From the NCBI GenBank assembly GCA_903789375.1, contig CAIFEB010000007.1:1-64000 (forward strand): 64,000 nucleotides of DNA. Reading direction: 5' to 3'. This stretch comes from an uncultured Eggerthellaceae bacterium (lineage in GTDB: Bacteria > Actinomycetota > Coriobacteriia > Coriobacteriales > Eggerthellaceae). A program made the translations under genes and the position numbers. The notes under the pieces are model-generated. The model ran no database searches and was not told where the DNA came from. It saw only the letters and a program-made list of their open reading frames with translations. Below, piece after piece: positions 46,197 through 56,614 of this stretch; positions within the stretch are counted from its first letter, which is position 1; each line of letters starts with the position of its first letter.

Positions 46197-49100
46197 ATGG
46201 AATTGACGCGTAGAGCATTCTTGCAAGCCTCGGCGCTGGCGTTCGCCGGCTCGATGGCTTACGAGCTTTCCACCCAGTCGAAGGCGTTCGGCATCGAGTC
46301 GAGCGAAGAAGACTGGAAGCTGGTCAATACCGACGAGTACACCAACATCTGCTGCTATTGTTCTGGCGGATGCGGCGTTATCTGCTCGGTACGCGACGGC
46401 GAGCTGATCAATCTCGAGGGAGACCCCGATCACCCGATCAACGAGGGGTGCCTGTGCCCGAAGGGCGCGGCGATGTTCCAGCTTCGCAACATCGTCGACG
46501 ACAAGACGGGCGAAATCGTTCACAACCCCAATCGCATTACCAAGCCGCTCGTTCGCAGGGCAGGCAAGAGCGACTGGGAGGACATCTCCTGGGACGATGC
46601 GATCGCCGAGATCGCGCGTCACGTCAAGACGACCCGCGACGAGAACTTCGTCGAGGTTGAAGACGGTGTGACCGTCAACTACACGCCCGCAATCGGCAGC
46701 ATGGGCGGCTCTCAGCAGAACTCCGAAGAGGAGTACCTCATCCTCAAGCTGATGAGGCAGATCGGCGTCATCGGCATCGACAACCAGGCGCGCGTTTGAC
46801 ACAGCTCCACGGTTGCCGGTCTGGCACCTTCATTCGGTCGCGGATCCATGACGGGTCACTACTGCGACTTCAAGAACGCCGACGTCATTCTGACGTGCGG
46901 TTCGAACAACCTCGAAAATCATCCGGTCAGCTCCAAGTGGGTGCAGCGCGCGCTCGACAAGGGCGCAACCTGGATCGTCGTTGACCCGCGCTTCACGCGC
47001 ACGGCGGCGCAAGCTGACATCTACTGCCCCATTCGCTCGGGCACCGACATCGCCTTCTACGGCGGTCTGATCAACTACATCATCGAGAACGACCTGTGGC
47101 AGCACGAGTACGTGCTCAACTACACCAATGCGTCGTACCTCATCAACCCCGACTACAACTTCGACGTGTCGACCGGCCTGTTCTCCGGCTGGGATCCCAC
47201 AACGAAGAAGTACGACACCACCACCTGGGGTTATCAGACCGAATCCGAATCCACGTGGGACACGTCCTCGACGGGCACCTATTCGTGGGTTTCGCAGGAA
47301 GGCGTTCCCGAGTTCACCCCTCCGACGCTCAAGACCCCCAAGAAAGACCCCACGCTTGAAGACCCCAACTGCGTGTGGCAGATCATGAAGAACCACTACT
47401 CGCGCTACACCATCGACAAGGTGTGCGAGGTGTGCGGCATGGACCCCGACACGCTCGAGCTCGTGTACAAGACGTACGCGTCCACCGGCGATCCGGCGAA
47501 GTCCGGCACCATCCTGTATGCTCTCGGCCAGACGCAGCATCACTACGGCTCCGAGAACACGCGCATCATGTGCATGGTGCAGCTGCTCCTGGGCAACGCC
47601 GGCATGGCCGGCGGCGGCGTGAACGCCCTGCGCGGCGAGCCGAACGTCCAGGGCGCCACCGACATGGCCATGATGGTCTACGACCTGCCGGGCTACCTGC
47701 ATTGGCCGACCGTCGCCTCCACGCCCACGCTGCGCGCATGGTGCGAGCACGAGACGTACTCGGACGGCTACTACACCAACAAGCCCAAGTTCATGGTGTC
47801 GTTTCTGAAGGAATGGTTCGGCGACAACGCCACGGTCGGCAACGACTACGGCTACGACTGGCTGCCGAAGGTCCCGAAGAACGGCGACGACTACACCACC
47901 ATCGGCACGTTCGAGCTGATGAACAAAGACATCATGAAGGGCTACTTCGCCTGGGGCCAGAACCCCGCGGCGTCCGACCCCAACACGAGCTTCAACCGTC
48001 GCGCCATGGCGCATCTGGACTGGCTCGTCGTGGCGGACTGGACCGAGACGGCCACCGCAACGTTCTGGAAGGCCCCGGACATGGACGCCTCCCAGATCAA
48101 CACCGAGGTGTACTTCCTGCCTGCCGCGCTCATCTACGAGAAGTCCGGCACCATCCTGAACTCCGGCCGCTGGCTGCAGTGGCGCCAGAAGGCCGTCGAG
48201 CCGGTTGACCAGGCCAAGCCCGACTACGAGATGTGCGATTTGCTCTATCGTGCCATCGCCGACCTGTACCGCAAGGAAGGCGGCAAGTGCTCCGAGCAGA
48301 TCCTCAACACCAAGTGGGATTACTACGTCGACGGCAAGATCGACCCGCGCCCGGTTTCGTGGGCGCTCAACGGCTACAACGTCGAGGGCACCGACTTCTC
48401 CAAGGGCAAGGTCTCGCTGCTCAACGGCTTCGCCAACCTGAAGGCTGACGGATCCACCGCCAACGGCATCTGGATTTATGGCGGCTACTACAACAACAGC
48501 GACGCCCCGCTCGATCCGGCGCAGCAGCCGGTCGGCCGCCGCGGCCATGACGACCCGGGCAACCTGGGCCTGTACCCCAAGTGGGCGTTCTCATGGCCGG
48601 CCAACCGCCGCATCATCTACAACCGCGCTTCCGCCGACCTGCGAGGTCAGCCGTGGAACGAGGACAAGATGCTCGTCAAGTGGGACGGCTCGAAGTGGGT
48701 CACCAACGACGTGCCCGACTTCGCCGCGAACAAGACGAACGCGGACGGCACGACCGAGCCCATTCCGCCCAACAACAAGGCGTTCTTCATGAAGTGGGAG
48801 CAGAACGCCAACCTGATGACGACGGGTATGAAGGACGCTCCGCTGCCTGAGTTCTACGAGCCGTTCGAGTCGCCGGTGAAGAACACGCTCAACGGTTCTC
48901 AGAACTCGCCGATGATCAAGTACGCCGAGAACGAGTCGGTCAAGAAGGGCGACGCCTCTCAGTACCCGATCGTCGCGACGACGTACTCCATCACGGAGCA
49001 CTGGCAGACCGGCGCCCAGACGCGCATGTGCCCCGCACTCGACGAGATCGCTCCGCAGCAGTTCATCGAAATGTCCGAGGAGCTGGCCGCCGAGAAGGGC

Positions 49101-49355
49101 ATCAAGAACAACGACGACGTCCGTGTGTTCAACAACCGCGGCTCTGTCAAGGTGAAGGCCCTGGTCACCAAGCGTATCCGTCCGTTCACCATCAACGGGC
49201 AGACGGTGCACCAGATCGGCATGATCCATCACTGGGACTGGACGAACATGTTCAGCACCGGCGACGTGGTCAACGACCTGACGCCCAACGTCGGCGATCC
49301 GAACAGCTACATCCCCGAGTACAAGGCCTTCCTGGTCGATGTCGAGAAAGCCTAA
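46197..49355 (+). CDS. fdhA: formate dehydrogenase catalytic subunit, selenocysteine-containing (UGA read-through)
   Basis: 1052 residues counting selenocysteine 201 at in-frame TGA 46797-46799. Frames before and after are the same, and NQARV-Sec-HSSTVAGLAPSFGRG continues the FdnG/FdhA active-site sequence. Order: Tat signal (TRRAFLQASALAFAGSM), a [4Fe-4S] region CCYCSGGCGVIC with CLCPKG, Mo/W-bis-pterin binding domains and a C-terminal dinucleotide domain (ARVKA-like VKVKALVTKRIRPF). It oxidises formate outside the membrane, exported folded by Tat, passing electrons to the Fe-S and cytochrome subunits encoded next. GAGAGGAG precedes ATG 46197. The organism must also have selA, selB, selC and selD, none of which is in this window. 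Confidence 0.97.
46797..46835 (+). promoter_or_regulatory. bacterial SECIS element
   Basis: Immediately after the UGA, the stem GGTTGCC (46811-46817) and GGCACC (46823-46828) encloses the loop GGTCT (46818-46822) with one bulged T. The loop starts 21 bases after the first base of UGA, the same spacing as in E. coli fdhF. It recruits SelB with Sec-tRNA. Confidence 0.93.
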
Positions 49356-49375
49356 GAGAGGAGGAAGGACGATAA

Positions 49376-50269
49376 ATGACTGAACAAGCGATTCTCTTCG
49401 ATTCGTCGCGTTGCTCGGGCTGCAAAGCCTGCCAGGTTGCATGCAAGACCTGGAACAGCCTGCCTTCCCCTCTGGAGAAGAACTCGCAGGAGTGGAACGG
49501 ATCTCTGCAGTGTCCGCCCGACCTGGGTTCGAACACGCGCCTCATCATCACGTTCAACGAGGGCGACAACGGTAAGAAGTACGGTGTGAACTGGGCGTTC
49601 GGCCGTCGTTCCTGCATGCATTGCACCAACGCGGCATGCGTCAACGTCTGCCCGTCCGGATGCCTGTACCACGATGAGTACGGCATGGTCACCTATGATG
49701 CCGAAAAGTGCATCGGCTGCCAGTACTGCCGCAGCGCCTGCCCGTTCGACGTGCCGCGCCACAAGGGCTCCGACGACATCCTGGGCGGCTCGGTGGTCAT
49801 CAACAAGTGCACCGGCTGCCCCGACCGCGTTGCGCATGGCCGCAAGCCTGCCTGCGTGACCACCTGCCAGCCGGGCGCTCTGGACTTCGGCGACCGCGAC
49901 GATATGATCGCCATCGCCGAGGAGCGCGTGGCCCTGCTGCACAAGAAGGGCTTCGACAAGGCGCGCGTCTACGGCAAGGACGAGATGGACGGCTGCCACG
50001 TGATCTACGTGCTGAAGTACGGCATCGAGCAGTACGAGCTGCCCGAGAACCCGAAGATCATGGGCTCGGTCAACGCTTCGTCGAAGGTCATGAAGCCGCT
50101 GACGGCGCTCGGATTCGTCGCTGTCATCGCCGGTCTTGCGGTGTGCTACATCTCGGGCATCGGCTACCATCGCGACACCATGCGTTACGACGAGAAGAAA
50201 CATGACGTGATCGACGTCGATACCGGCGAGGTCATCAAGCACATCGACAAGGAAGCGGGTGAGAGATAA
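49376..50269 (+). CDS. fdhB: formate dehydrogenase iron-sulfur subunit
   Basis: 297 residues. Electron-transfer partner of the catalytic subunit. Cysteine groups for four [4Fe-4S] clusters: CSGCKACQVAC, CMHCTNAACVNVC, CIGCQYCRSACP and CTGCPDRVAHGRKPACVTTC. A single membrane segment lies near the C terminus (PLTALGFVAVIAGLAVCYIS, about 242-262), as in FdnH. Starts 20 bases after fdhA with GGAGGAAGG upstream. It has no signal peptide and is expected to be co-exported with the Tat-bearing partner. Confidence 0.95.
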   Translation: MTEQAILFDSSRCSGCKACQVACKTWNSLPSPLEKNSQEWNGSLQCPPDLGSNTRLIITFNEGDNGKKYGVNWAFGRRSCMHCTNAACVNVCPSGCLYHDEYGMVTYDAEKCIGCQYCRSACPFDVPRHKGSDDILGGSVVINKCTGCPDRVAHGRKPACVTTCQPGALDFGDRDDMIAIAEERVALLHKKGFDKARVYGKDEMDGCHVIYVLKYGIEQYELPENPKIMGSVNASSKVMKPLTALGFVAVIAGLAVCYISGIGYHRDTMRYDEKKHDVIDVDTGEVIKHIDKEAGER

Positions 50270-50976
50270 TGGCGACTGAGCGCTTTATCCAACGACATTC
50301 TCTGCAGACCCGCATCACGCATGATGTGTTCGTCATCGCCTGCATCTGGCTGATGATTTCCGGCCTGTTCGTGTTCATTCCGCCGCTGGCGGCAGCGGTA
50401 CCCGAGGTGGCGCGCTTCATGAGGATTACCCACCGCATCGTGGGCTGCGTCTTCATCATCACGCCGATCATCAGCGCTGTCGCGTCGCCGGGCGGCGTGA
50501 AGCGGTTCTTCGCGAAGTACTTCACCAAATGGACGCCCGAGGACGTCGAGTTCGTGAAGAAGTTCGTGCCGTACATGCTGATGCCGAAGAAGACCCACAT
50601 GCCCGATCAGGACGAGGTCAAATCCGGCCAGCGTTTCGCTGACGGCATGCTGATGCTGTGCGCTGTCGCCATGGCGATTTCGGGCGTCATCCTGTGGCTG
50701 GGCATCTCGGTGTTCCACGTCTCGGCTGGCGTGCTGGCGGTGCAGCGCTTCATCCACGACCTGTTCTTCCTGATTCTGGTCATCTTCACCATCGCCCATA
50801 TCTTCCTGGGCGCTGGCATCTTCGAGCCGTACCGTCCGGGCCATATGATTGGCCTGATGTTCGGCAACGGCCAGATCGACGAGTCCGACGCTCTGTACCA
50901 CTGGGGCTTCTGGGCGCGCAAGGAGATCGAAGAAGGCAAGAACATCGTGGTCAAGGAAGTGCCGGATAAGAAATAA
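50269..50976 (+). CDS. fdhC: formate dehydrogenase cytochrome b subunit (gamma)
   Basis: 235 residues, with four hydrophobic segments (about 22-45, 58-78, 125-150 and 163-186). Candidate haem-b histidines occur in THDVF, THRIVG, FHVSAG, FIHDLFF and IAHIFLGAG. Its FdnI-type fold passes electrons to the quinone pool. Its ATG shares a base with the fdhB stop (TAATG), so the two are coupled. A hairpin follows at 51031. Confidence 0.94.
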   Translation: MATERFIQRHSLQTRITHDVFVIACIWLMISGLFVFIPPLAAAVPEVARFMRITHRIVGCVFIITPIISAVASPGGVKRFFAKYFTKWTPEDVEFVKKFVPYMLMPKKTHMPDQDEVKSGQRFADGMLMLCAVAMAISGVILWLGISVFHVSAGVLAVQRFIHDLFFLILVIFTIAHIFLGAGIFEPYRPGHMIGLMFGNGQIDESDALYHWGFWARKEIEEGKNIVVKEVPDKK

Positions 50977-51030
50977 CGGCATGCGTCTGGCCGTCGGGGC
51001 GTGAGCTTCCGGCGAACGATGCGACCGCAA

Positions 51031-51062
51031 GGAGGGCCCTCGCCGTGTGGCGGGGGCCCTCC
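51031..51062 (+). terminator. hairpin between fdhC and fdhE
   Basis: GC-rich stem GGAGGGCCC-GCC / GGC-GGGCCCTCC with a GTGT loop. There is no T-tract, so it may attenuate or stabilise rather than fully terminate before fdhE. Confidence 0.5.
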
Positions 51063-51114
51063 GGCTACAATGGACGAAATTGACGAAACGATGACATGAA
51101 GGAGGTTGACGCCC

Positions 51115-52032
51115 GTGGATCTGAAGCTGATCGACGAAGCGGTTGCAGCCTACAAGAAAGACGCGAGCGAATCGGATGCCGCGCGTCTGGAGTTCTTCCG
51201 AAAGCTGTACGAGATCCAGCAGAACCGCGCCGACGCAATCGCCGCAGCGGACGGCTACGAGCCGCTGCCCGAACGCGACGGCGACCAGGACTATATCGAC
51301 GCGGTGCCGCTGCTTTCGCAGCGCAGCTGCCCCATCGACCCGACGGAGTTCGCGCAGACCTGCTCCGACATCGCCCAGCACATGGCCGACAACGCCGGGC
51401 TGGAGGACGACGTGTCGAAGGCCCTGCGCACGCTGGACTGGAGCGATTTCTGCAACAAGGCCGACCTGGAGAAGGCCGGCAGCATGCCGCCGCTCTTCGT
51501 GGAGGACTGCCTGCGCTCATTCGACGACTTCGGCGTGGACGCGGCTGTGCCGGCGAACATATTCATGATGGTGGTGTCGTTCGCCATCCGCGCGCACATC
51601 CAAGACGTGGCGGCGAAGGCCTATGCCGCGGTTTCGGACGACGCGAAGACGGGCAATCACGCGCGGCCGCTCGTGTGTCCGGTGTGCGGCGCGCCGGCGT
51701 CGCTGTCGGTGGTTGAGTCGGGTGTGGGCATCGACGGTCGCGCCCGCACGCAGTACTGCGGGACGTGCGGCACGGTGTGGCCGTTCGACCGTCTGCGCTG
51801 CGGCGTATGCGGCACGCAGAACCCGTCGCATCTGCACTACTTCCATATCGAGGGAGATTCGGCGCATCGCCTGCTCAACTGCGAGGAATGCGGCCAGTAC
51901 GAGCGCGTGGTGTTCGAAGAGGACCTGGACAAGCCGCTCGTCAACGAGGTTGAGGACGTCGTGATGGCGCGCCTCGACCGCGTGGCGCTCGACCCGCGGT
52001 TCCGCAAGGAGACCGCCGCGGACGAGAAGTAA
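51115..52032 (+). CDS. fdhE: formate dehydrogenase accessory protein FdhE
   Basis: 305 residues. FdhE is a cytoplasmic rubredoxin-like protein needed for maturation of Tat-exported respiratory formate dehydrogenases. Four CxxC-type metal-binding pairs are visible in the C-terminal half: CPVCG, CGTCG, CGVCG and CEECG. The start is GTG 51115, 9 bases after AAGGAGG at 51099-51105; a TTG at 51106 abuts the ribosome binding site. Its place right after the fdh structural genes supports the call. Confidence 0.94.
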   Translation: MDLKLIDEAVAAYKKDASESDAARLEFFRKLYEIQQNRADAIAAADGYEPLPERDGDQDYIDAVPLLSQRSCPIDPTEFAQTCSDIAQHMADNAGLEDDVSKALRTLDWSDFCNKADLEKAGSMPPLFVEDCLRSFDDFGVDAAVPANIFMMVVSFAIRAHIQDVAAKAYAAVSDDAKTGNHARPLVCPVCGAPASLSVVESGVGIDGRARTQYCGTCGTVWPFDRLRCGVCGTQNPSHLHYFHIEGDSAHRLLNCEECGQYERVVFEEDLDKPLVNEVEDVVMARLDRVALDPRFRKETAADEK

Positions 52033-52127
52033 CGGACGAGCGTTGTGATTGCGATGTCGCGTGGAAGGCGTCGTGTAGGAAGGTGGCGGCGTATTCCGAT
52101 CGCGGTGCAGTGACGGCGTTTAAATGA

Positions 52128-52161
52128 GCGGGCGCGCTCCCTGGTGGGACGCGCCCGCTTT
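52128..52161. terminator. terminator after fdhE
   Basis: Nine-bp stem GCGGGCGCG / CGCGCCCGC followed by TTT. It lies between fdhE (plus) and tatD (minus), and could serve both. Confidence 0.8.
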
Positions 52162-52298
52162 GCGTTTTGGGGACGGTATCTTAAGGCCACCGCGCGGGCA
52201 GCGCTCGACGCCGAGTCTCTTGCTGCTTATGTGAACAGCTTTGTCTTCTCCGTTGCGCCGCGCCGGGCTTCAGCGGCGCGCGCCCGGTGCCGTCGAAA

Positions 52299-53165
52299 TC
52301 AGACGCGTCCGCAGAGCACGGCGACGGCGTTTTCGTGCAGGATGTCAGCGGGGTCGGCGTCGCGCAGACGGCGGGGATAGCGGTTCGGGTGAGCGGCGAT
52401 CTGGGCGCCCTTCACCTCGCGCACGACGGCGCAGGCGCGCGCGAGTCCGCGTGACAGGTCGGCGAAGGTGTAGTCGACGTCGGGAGCGGGCGCGGTCCGG
52501 CGGTCGGGGCGCGCGGGTACGGTGCCGGCGGGCGTCGGCGGCGCGTCGGTCTCGAGCAGCATGCGGTCGAGGGGGATGGCCTGGATGTAGGCGCGTCCGC
52601 GACGCGACGCGGCCATGAGCGGCCCCACCGAGAACCAGCAGCCCGCGTCGATTGCGCGCTTGAGCTGGTCTGATGGTCCGGAAAACCAATGGAAAACGCA
52701 CGTGGCGCGCGCGAGGGCGCCCGTTTCCTCCAGCACATCGAGCGTTTCCCGTACGGCTCCTACGGAATGGATCGACACGACCCTGCCCTCCGACCGCGCG
52801 ACCCGGCGCATGAGGACCGAGAACAGACGCACCTGCTCGGCGGGCGCGCAGATGCCGCGCGTGCCGAAATCCATGCCGACCTCGCCGACGAACGCGCAGG
52901 TGTCGATCTGCTCGAGCGCGTCGTCGAGCGCGTCGGGGCTCGCGTACCAGGGGTGGAATCCGCATCCCAGACGCAGGATCGGCGCTTTGGCTATCGGCTC
53001 GCTGGAAACAAGGTCTGCGAGCAGGGCCTGCGCGCGCTCGTAGCCGGCGGGCGTGACCGTGTTGGCGAACAGCGATGACCCGGCTGCGCGCGCATTGCGC
53101 ACGATTGCCGCTGGGTCGCGCACGAAGTCCAGGTGGCAATGCAGGTCGTCAAGCGGTGCGGTCAC
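52299..53165 (-). CDS. TatD-family metal-dependent hydrolase
   Basis: 288 residues. The TatD family are metal-dependent DNases/hydrolases of the amidohydrolase fold. The ligands are in HCHLDF near the start, GEVGMDFG in the middle, SIHSVGA and VFHWFSG later, and LLETDAPPTP near the end; in HSVG the canonical HSR/HCR is varied. Start GTG 53165 is preceded by AAAGGA. It is separated from the downstream thioesterase by about 146 bases on the same strand. Confidence 0.9.
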   Translation of the reverse strand: MTAPLDDLHCHLDFVRDPAAIVRNARAAGSSLFANTVTPAGYERAQALLADLVSSEPIAKAPILRLGCGFHPWYASPDALDDALEQIDTCAFVGEVGMDFGTRGICAPAEQVRLFSVLMRRVARSEGRVVSIHSVGAVRETLDVLEETGALARATCVFHWFSGPSDQLKRAIDAGCWFSVGPLMAASRRGRAYIQAIPLDRMLLETDAPPTPAGTVPARPDRRTAPAPDVDYTFADLSRGLARACAVVREVKGAQIAAHPNRYPRRLRDADPADILHENAVAVLCGRV

Positions 53166-53311
53166 GCGGGGTCCTTTCGTCGAATGCGAAGTGTTCGGTG
53201 CGAATTCCGTGCTGTCCGGGGTTGCTTGGTCGCGGCGGCCTGGCGTTCGTGCTCAGCGGCTCGACGCCATGAGCGAACCAGGCGCAGGGGCATCCGCCGC
53301 CATCGCGTCCG

Positions 53312-54178
53312 TCAGTACGTGAACTCCACGATAACGTACGGCTCGCCGTCGGCGGATTCAAGGGCGACCGTCGTTTTGAGCGAGGCGTGGTCGGTGATGA
53401 ACCGCGAGGCTTCGGCGCCGCTTTCGCTCGTTGCAGTGGGCATGCGGCCGGTATCCGACGCGGCGAACGCACCTTCGTCCTCAAGCGCAGCCGCCGATGT
53501 GGCCACGGACTCCGTTCCCGTCCCCGCAGCAGCCGCGAGCGGCGTGTTCCACACGACCGGATGCAGGACCGCGCCGGGCTTCGCCTGGCGGTGGTAGGCG
53601 GAGCGGATACGGGCGCACACGCGGCCTTCGGGCGTGTACTCGTCGGCGATGCGGATGGCGCGCGCGTTGTTCAGGTGACCGAATTGGTCCAGGTCGGCGC
53701 GGCGCACGGGCACCGGATCGAACCGCTGCGGCGTACTTTGCGGCAGCGCGATCTTGCGGTCGAGGTAATCCATGGGGTAGCGCTGCTTCGGCGGATAGAG
53801 GCTGGTGACTTCCTTGGGGATCATTGCGAGCTTGCCTGTGTCAAGGTGCACGAACGCGGCGACGCCCCAGCACATGGCCACGGCATGGTCGTTCTCGTCG
53901 AACAGGCCGGTGTTGCGAATGCTCACGGCGCCGCGCATCTTGTACACGTTCGTGCGCACCTCGATCGGTTCGGGGTAGCGCGCGTGCCGGAAGATGTCCA
54001 CCTGCCGCGAGCCGACCATCATTGCGATGTTGTGCGCCTTCAGGTAATCGCGCAGGTCGGGCTGCGCATTGAGCGAGATGAGCGAGCAGTCCTGCATCAT
54101 CATGACGATCGACTCGTTGGTTTGGCGCCCCGTGCGGTCGACCTGGCTGTTGTACACGTGTTGCTCGATGCTGAACAC
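53312..54178 (-). CDS. acyl-ACP thioesterase-like protein with low-complexity insert
   Basis: 288 residues. A double hot-dog acyl-[ACP] thioesterase (FatA/FatB family, PF01643 type) that releases free fatty acids. Evidence: VYNSQVDRTGRQTNESIVMM at the start, the second-half QFGHLNNARAIRIADEY, which carries the catalytic Asn-His (HLNNARY-like) site, and length. Residues about 205-255 are an Ala/Ser/Glu-rich insert within the second hot-dog domain. GTG 54178 has AAAGGGG about 5 bases upstream; an in-frame TTG further upstream is less likely. The role may be lipid recycling or medium-chain acid formation. Confidence 0.82.
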   Translation of the reverse strand: MFSIEQHVYNSQVDRTGRQTNESIVMMMQDCSLISLNAQPDLRDYLKAHNIAMMVGSRQVDIFRHARYPEPIEVRTNVYKMRGAVSIRNTGLFDENDHAVAMCWGVAAFVHLDTGKLAMIPKEVTSLYPPKQRYPMDYLDRKIALPQSTPQRFDPVPVRRADLDQFGHLNNARAIRIADEYTPEGRVCARIRSAYHRQAKPGAVLHPVVWNTPLAAAAGTGTESVATSAAALEDEGAFAASDTGRMPTATSESGAEASRFITDHASLKTTVALESADGEPYVIVEFTY

Positions 54179-54634
54179 GATTCCCCTTTCGTGTGGCGTT
54201 TCTGGTTGCAAGGGAACAGTCTACCCGCCCGCCAGCGTGCTGAAGGCGTGCATTTGCAAAATCGATTGTACCTGGTCACGGGCGGAAAACGATAGTACGC
54301 GAAACGTTCGGAAGTGAGGAATAAGACGCAGGAGCACGCACCGTGGGAAGAGGCGTGGGGAGGGTCGGCGTGGTATGGGTCGCCATGGCGGTCAAGCACC
54401 GACGGATGTCGCCGGCGGCTGCGCGTCGACGCCTCGTCGCTGCGTGTCCGCTCGCGAAGCACCACGCTCGCATCGCGAGGCCCCCTCTGCGCTTGCGCGG
54501 CGCCCAGGTTCGTCGCTCATTCGCGTGCTTGGCGTAGTGTTCTGCGAAAAAACGCCGTCGGCCGAACAAAGCAGTTTACAATGCTTGAAGTATTTCAACC
54601 AGGGCGGCCTGCCGTCGCGTGGAAAGGGATTGCG
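54179..54634. other. spacer, thioesterase to ABC ATPase
   Basis: Divergent gap of about 450 bases. No gene is supported, and the promoters for the two divergent genes should lie here; I cannot assign them confidently. Confidence 0.5.
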
Positions 54635-55375
<741 letters not shown>

Positions 55376-55493
55376 CGCGTGCGAACAGGCTCAACAGTCG
55401 CGGCGCGATTGTTCATTGAGCAGCGCGGCCCCTTTCCGTACCATCACAATCGACGACAACCACAGGCGCTTGGCGCTGGGAAGGATTGATGGC

Positions 55494-56546
55494 ATGGGAT
55501 CGTGCAAACGCATCGCATATTCAGGGAAAACGCAGGTCATCGGGCAGGCGAACGTGTCACGTCGCGGCTTTCTGGGCGCGGCGGGGGCACTGTCCGCCGC
55601 GGCGCTGCTCACGCTCGGCGGCTGCGCGAACGGCTCGCAGACGAACGGGGCGTCGGGCTCGAACGGCTCGCTGCCGTCCATCGTCATCGGCACGCTTCCC
55701 ACCGAGGACATTCTTCCGATGTGGGTGGCCGACAACGAAGGGCTGTTCGGCGCCGCAGGGCTTTCGGTTCAGATCACCGAGTTCCAGTCGGCGACGGAGC
55801 TGATCGCCGGCGTGTCATCGGGCGACGTCAGCTTCGCTATGACCGACCCGATGGTGGCGGCCAGCATGTACGCGAGCGGCACCGACCTGTCGCTTGAATG
55901 GGTGACGCTCGGCACCACGCCCCAGCAGGGACGGTTCGGCATCATGGTGGGCCCCGACTCCAACGTGCAGAGCTTGAGCGAGCTTGCGGGCGTGCCCATC
56001 GGCGTGGGCACCAACACCGTGCTCGAGTACGTCATGGACGTGCTGATGGAGCGCGCGGGCGTGCCCGACAGCCAGATCGTGGTGCAGGAGCTGCAGAAGT
56101 TGCCGGTGCGTTACCAGGCGATGGCGTCGGGCCAGGTCGCTGCGGCGGCGCTGCCCGGTTCGCTGCTCGCGCTGGGCGAGGCGTCCGGCGCGCGAACCAT
56201 CGCCGACGACACGACGGGCGACAACATCTCGCAGTCCGTCATGATCGCGCGCACCGACTTCCTGGGCAAGAACGGCGGCACCGACGCCCTCGCCGCGCTC
56301 GAAGGCGTGTGGAACCAGGCCGCGACCGAGATCAACGACGACCCCGAGAAGTACCGCGCGCTGCTCGTCCAGAAGGCGAACCTTGCGGAATCGGTGGCGC
56401 AGACCTATCCCATCAGCCAGTATCCGCAGGTGGAGCGCCCGACGAGCGACATGGTCGAGCCGGTGCTCGAATGGATGGCCGACAAGGGCTATCTGACGGT
56501 GGGACTCACGTACGACCAGGCCACGGGGAAGTTCGCCCGCGCGTAG
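55494..56546 (+). CDS. ABC transporter substrate-binding lipoprotein (SsuA/TauA/NMT1-like), Tat-exported
   Basis: 350 residues. The N terminus carries a Tat motif VSRRGFLGAAGAL ending in lipobox TLGGC (about residue 44), so it is a Tat-exported lipoprotein facing outside. The mature part has the two-lobed NMT1/SsuA-like pattern: LPTEDILPMWVADNEGLFG, VSFAMTDPMVAASMYASG, and PIGVGTNTVLEYVMD. Such proteins bind sulfonates, taurine, nitrate or thiamine precursors; the ligand cannot be told. ATG 55494 follows GGAAGG. First gene of an importer operon with the next two. Confidence 0.88.
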   Translation: MGSCKRIAYSGKTQVIGQANVSRRGFLGAAGALSAAALLTLGGCANGSQTNGASGSNGSLPSIVIGTLPTEDILPMWVADNEGLFGAAGLSVQITEFQSATELIAGVSSGDVSFAMTDPMVAASMYASGTDLSLEWVTLGTTPQQGRFGIMVGPDSNVQSLSELAGVPIGVGTNTVLEYVMDVLMERAGVPDSQIVVQELQKLPVRYQAMASGQVAAAALPGSLLALGEASGARTIADDTTGDNISQSVMIARTDFLGKNGGTDALAALEGVWNQAATEINDDPEKYRALLVQKANLAESVAQTYPISQYPQVERPTSDMVEPVLEWMADKGYLTVGLTYDQATGKFARA

Positions 56547-56614
56547 CGCCTGCGGCGCTGGACGGAGCGATCGCGCGTTTCGGTTTCCGCGCATTTCGAA
56601 GGAAGGAATCAAGC

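Noticed and set aside
46797-46799. TGA as a nonsense mutation making fdhA a pseudogene
   Set aside because: Its position equals the known selenocysteine site, the frame continues, and a SECIS hairpin follows.
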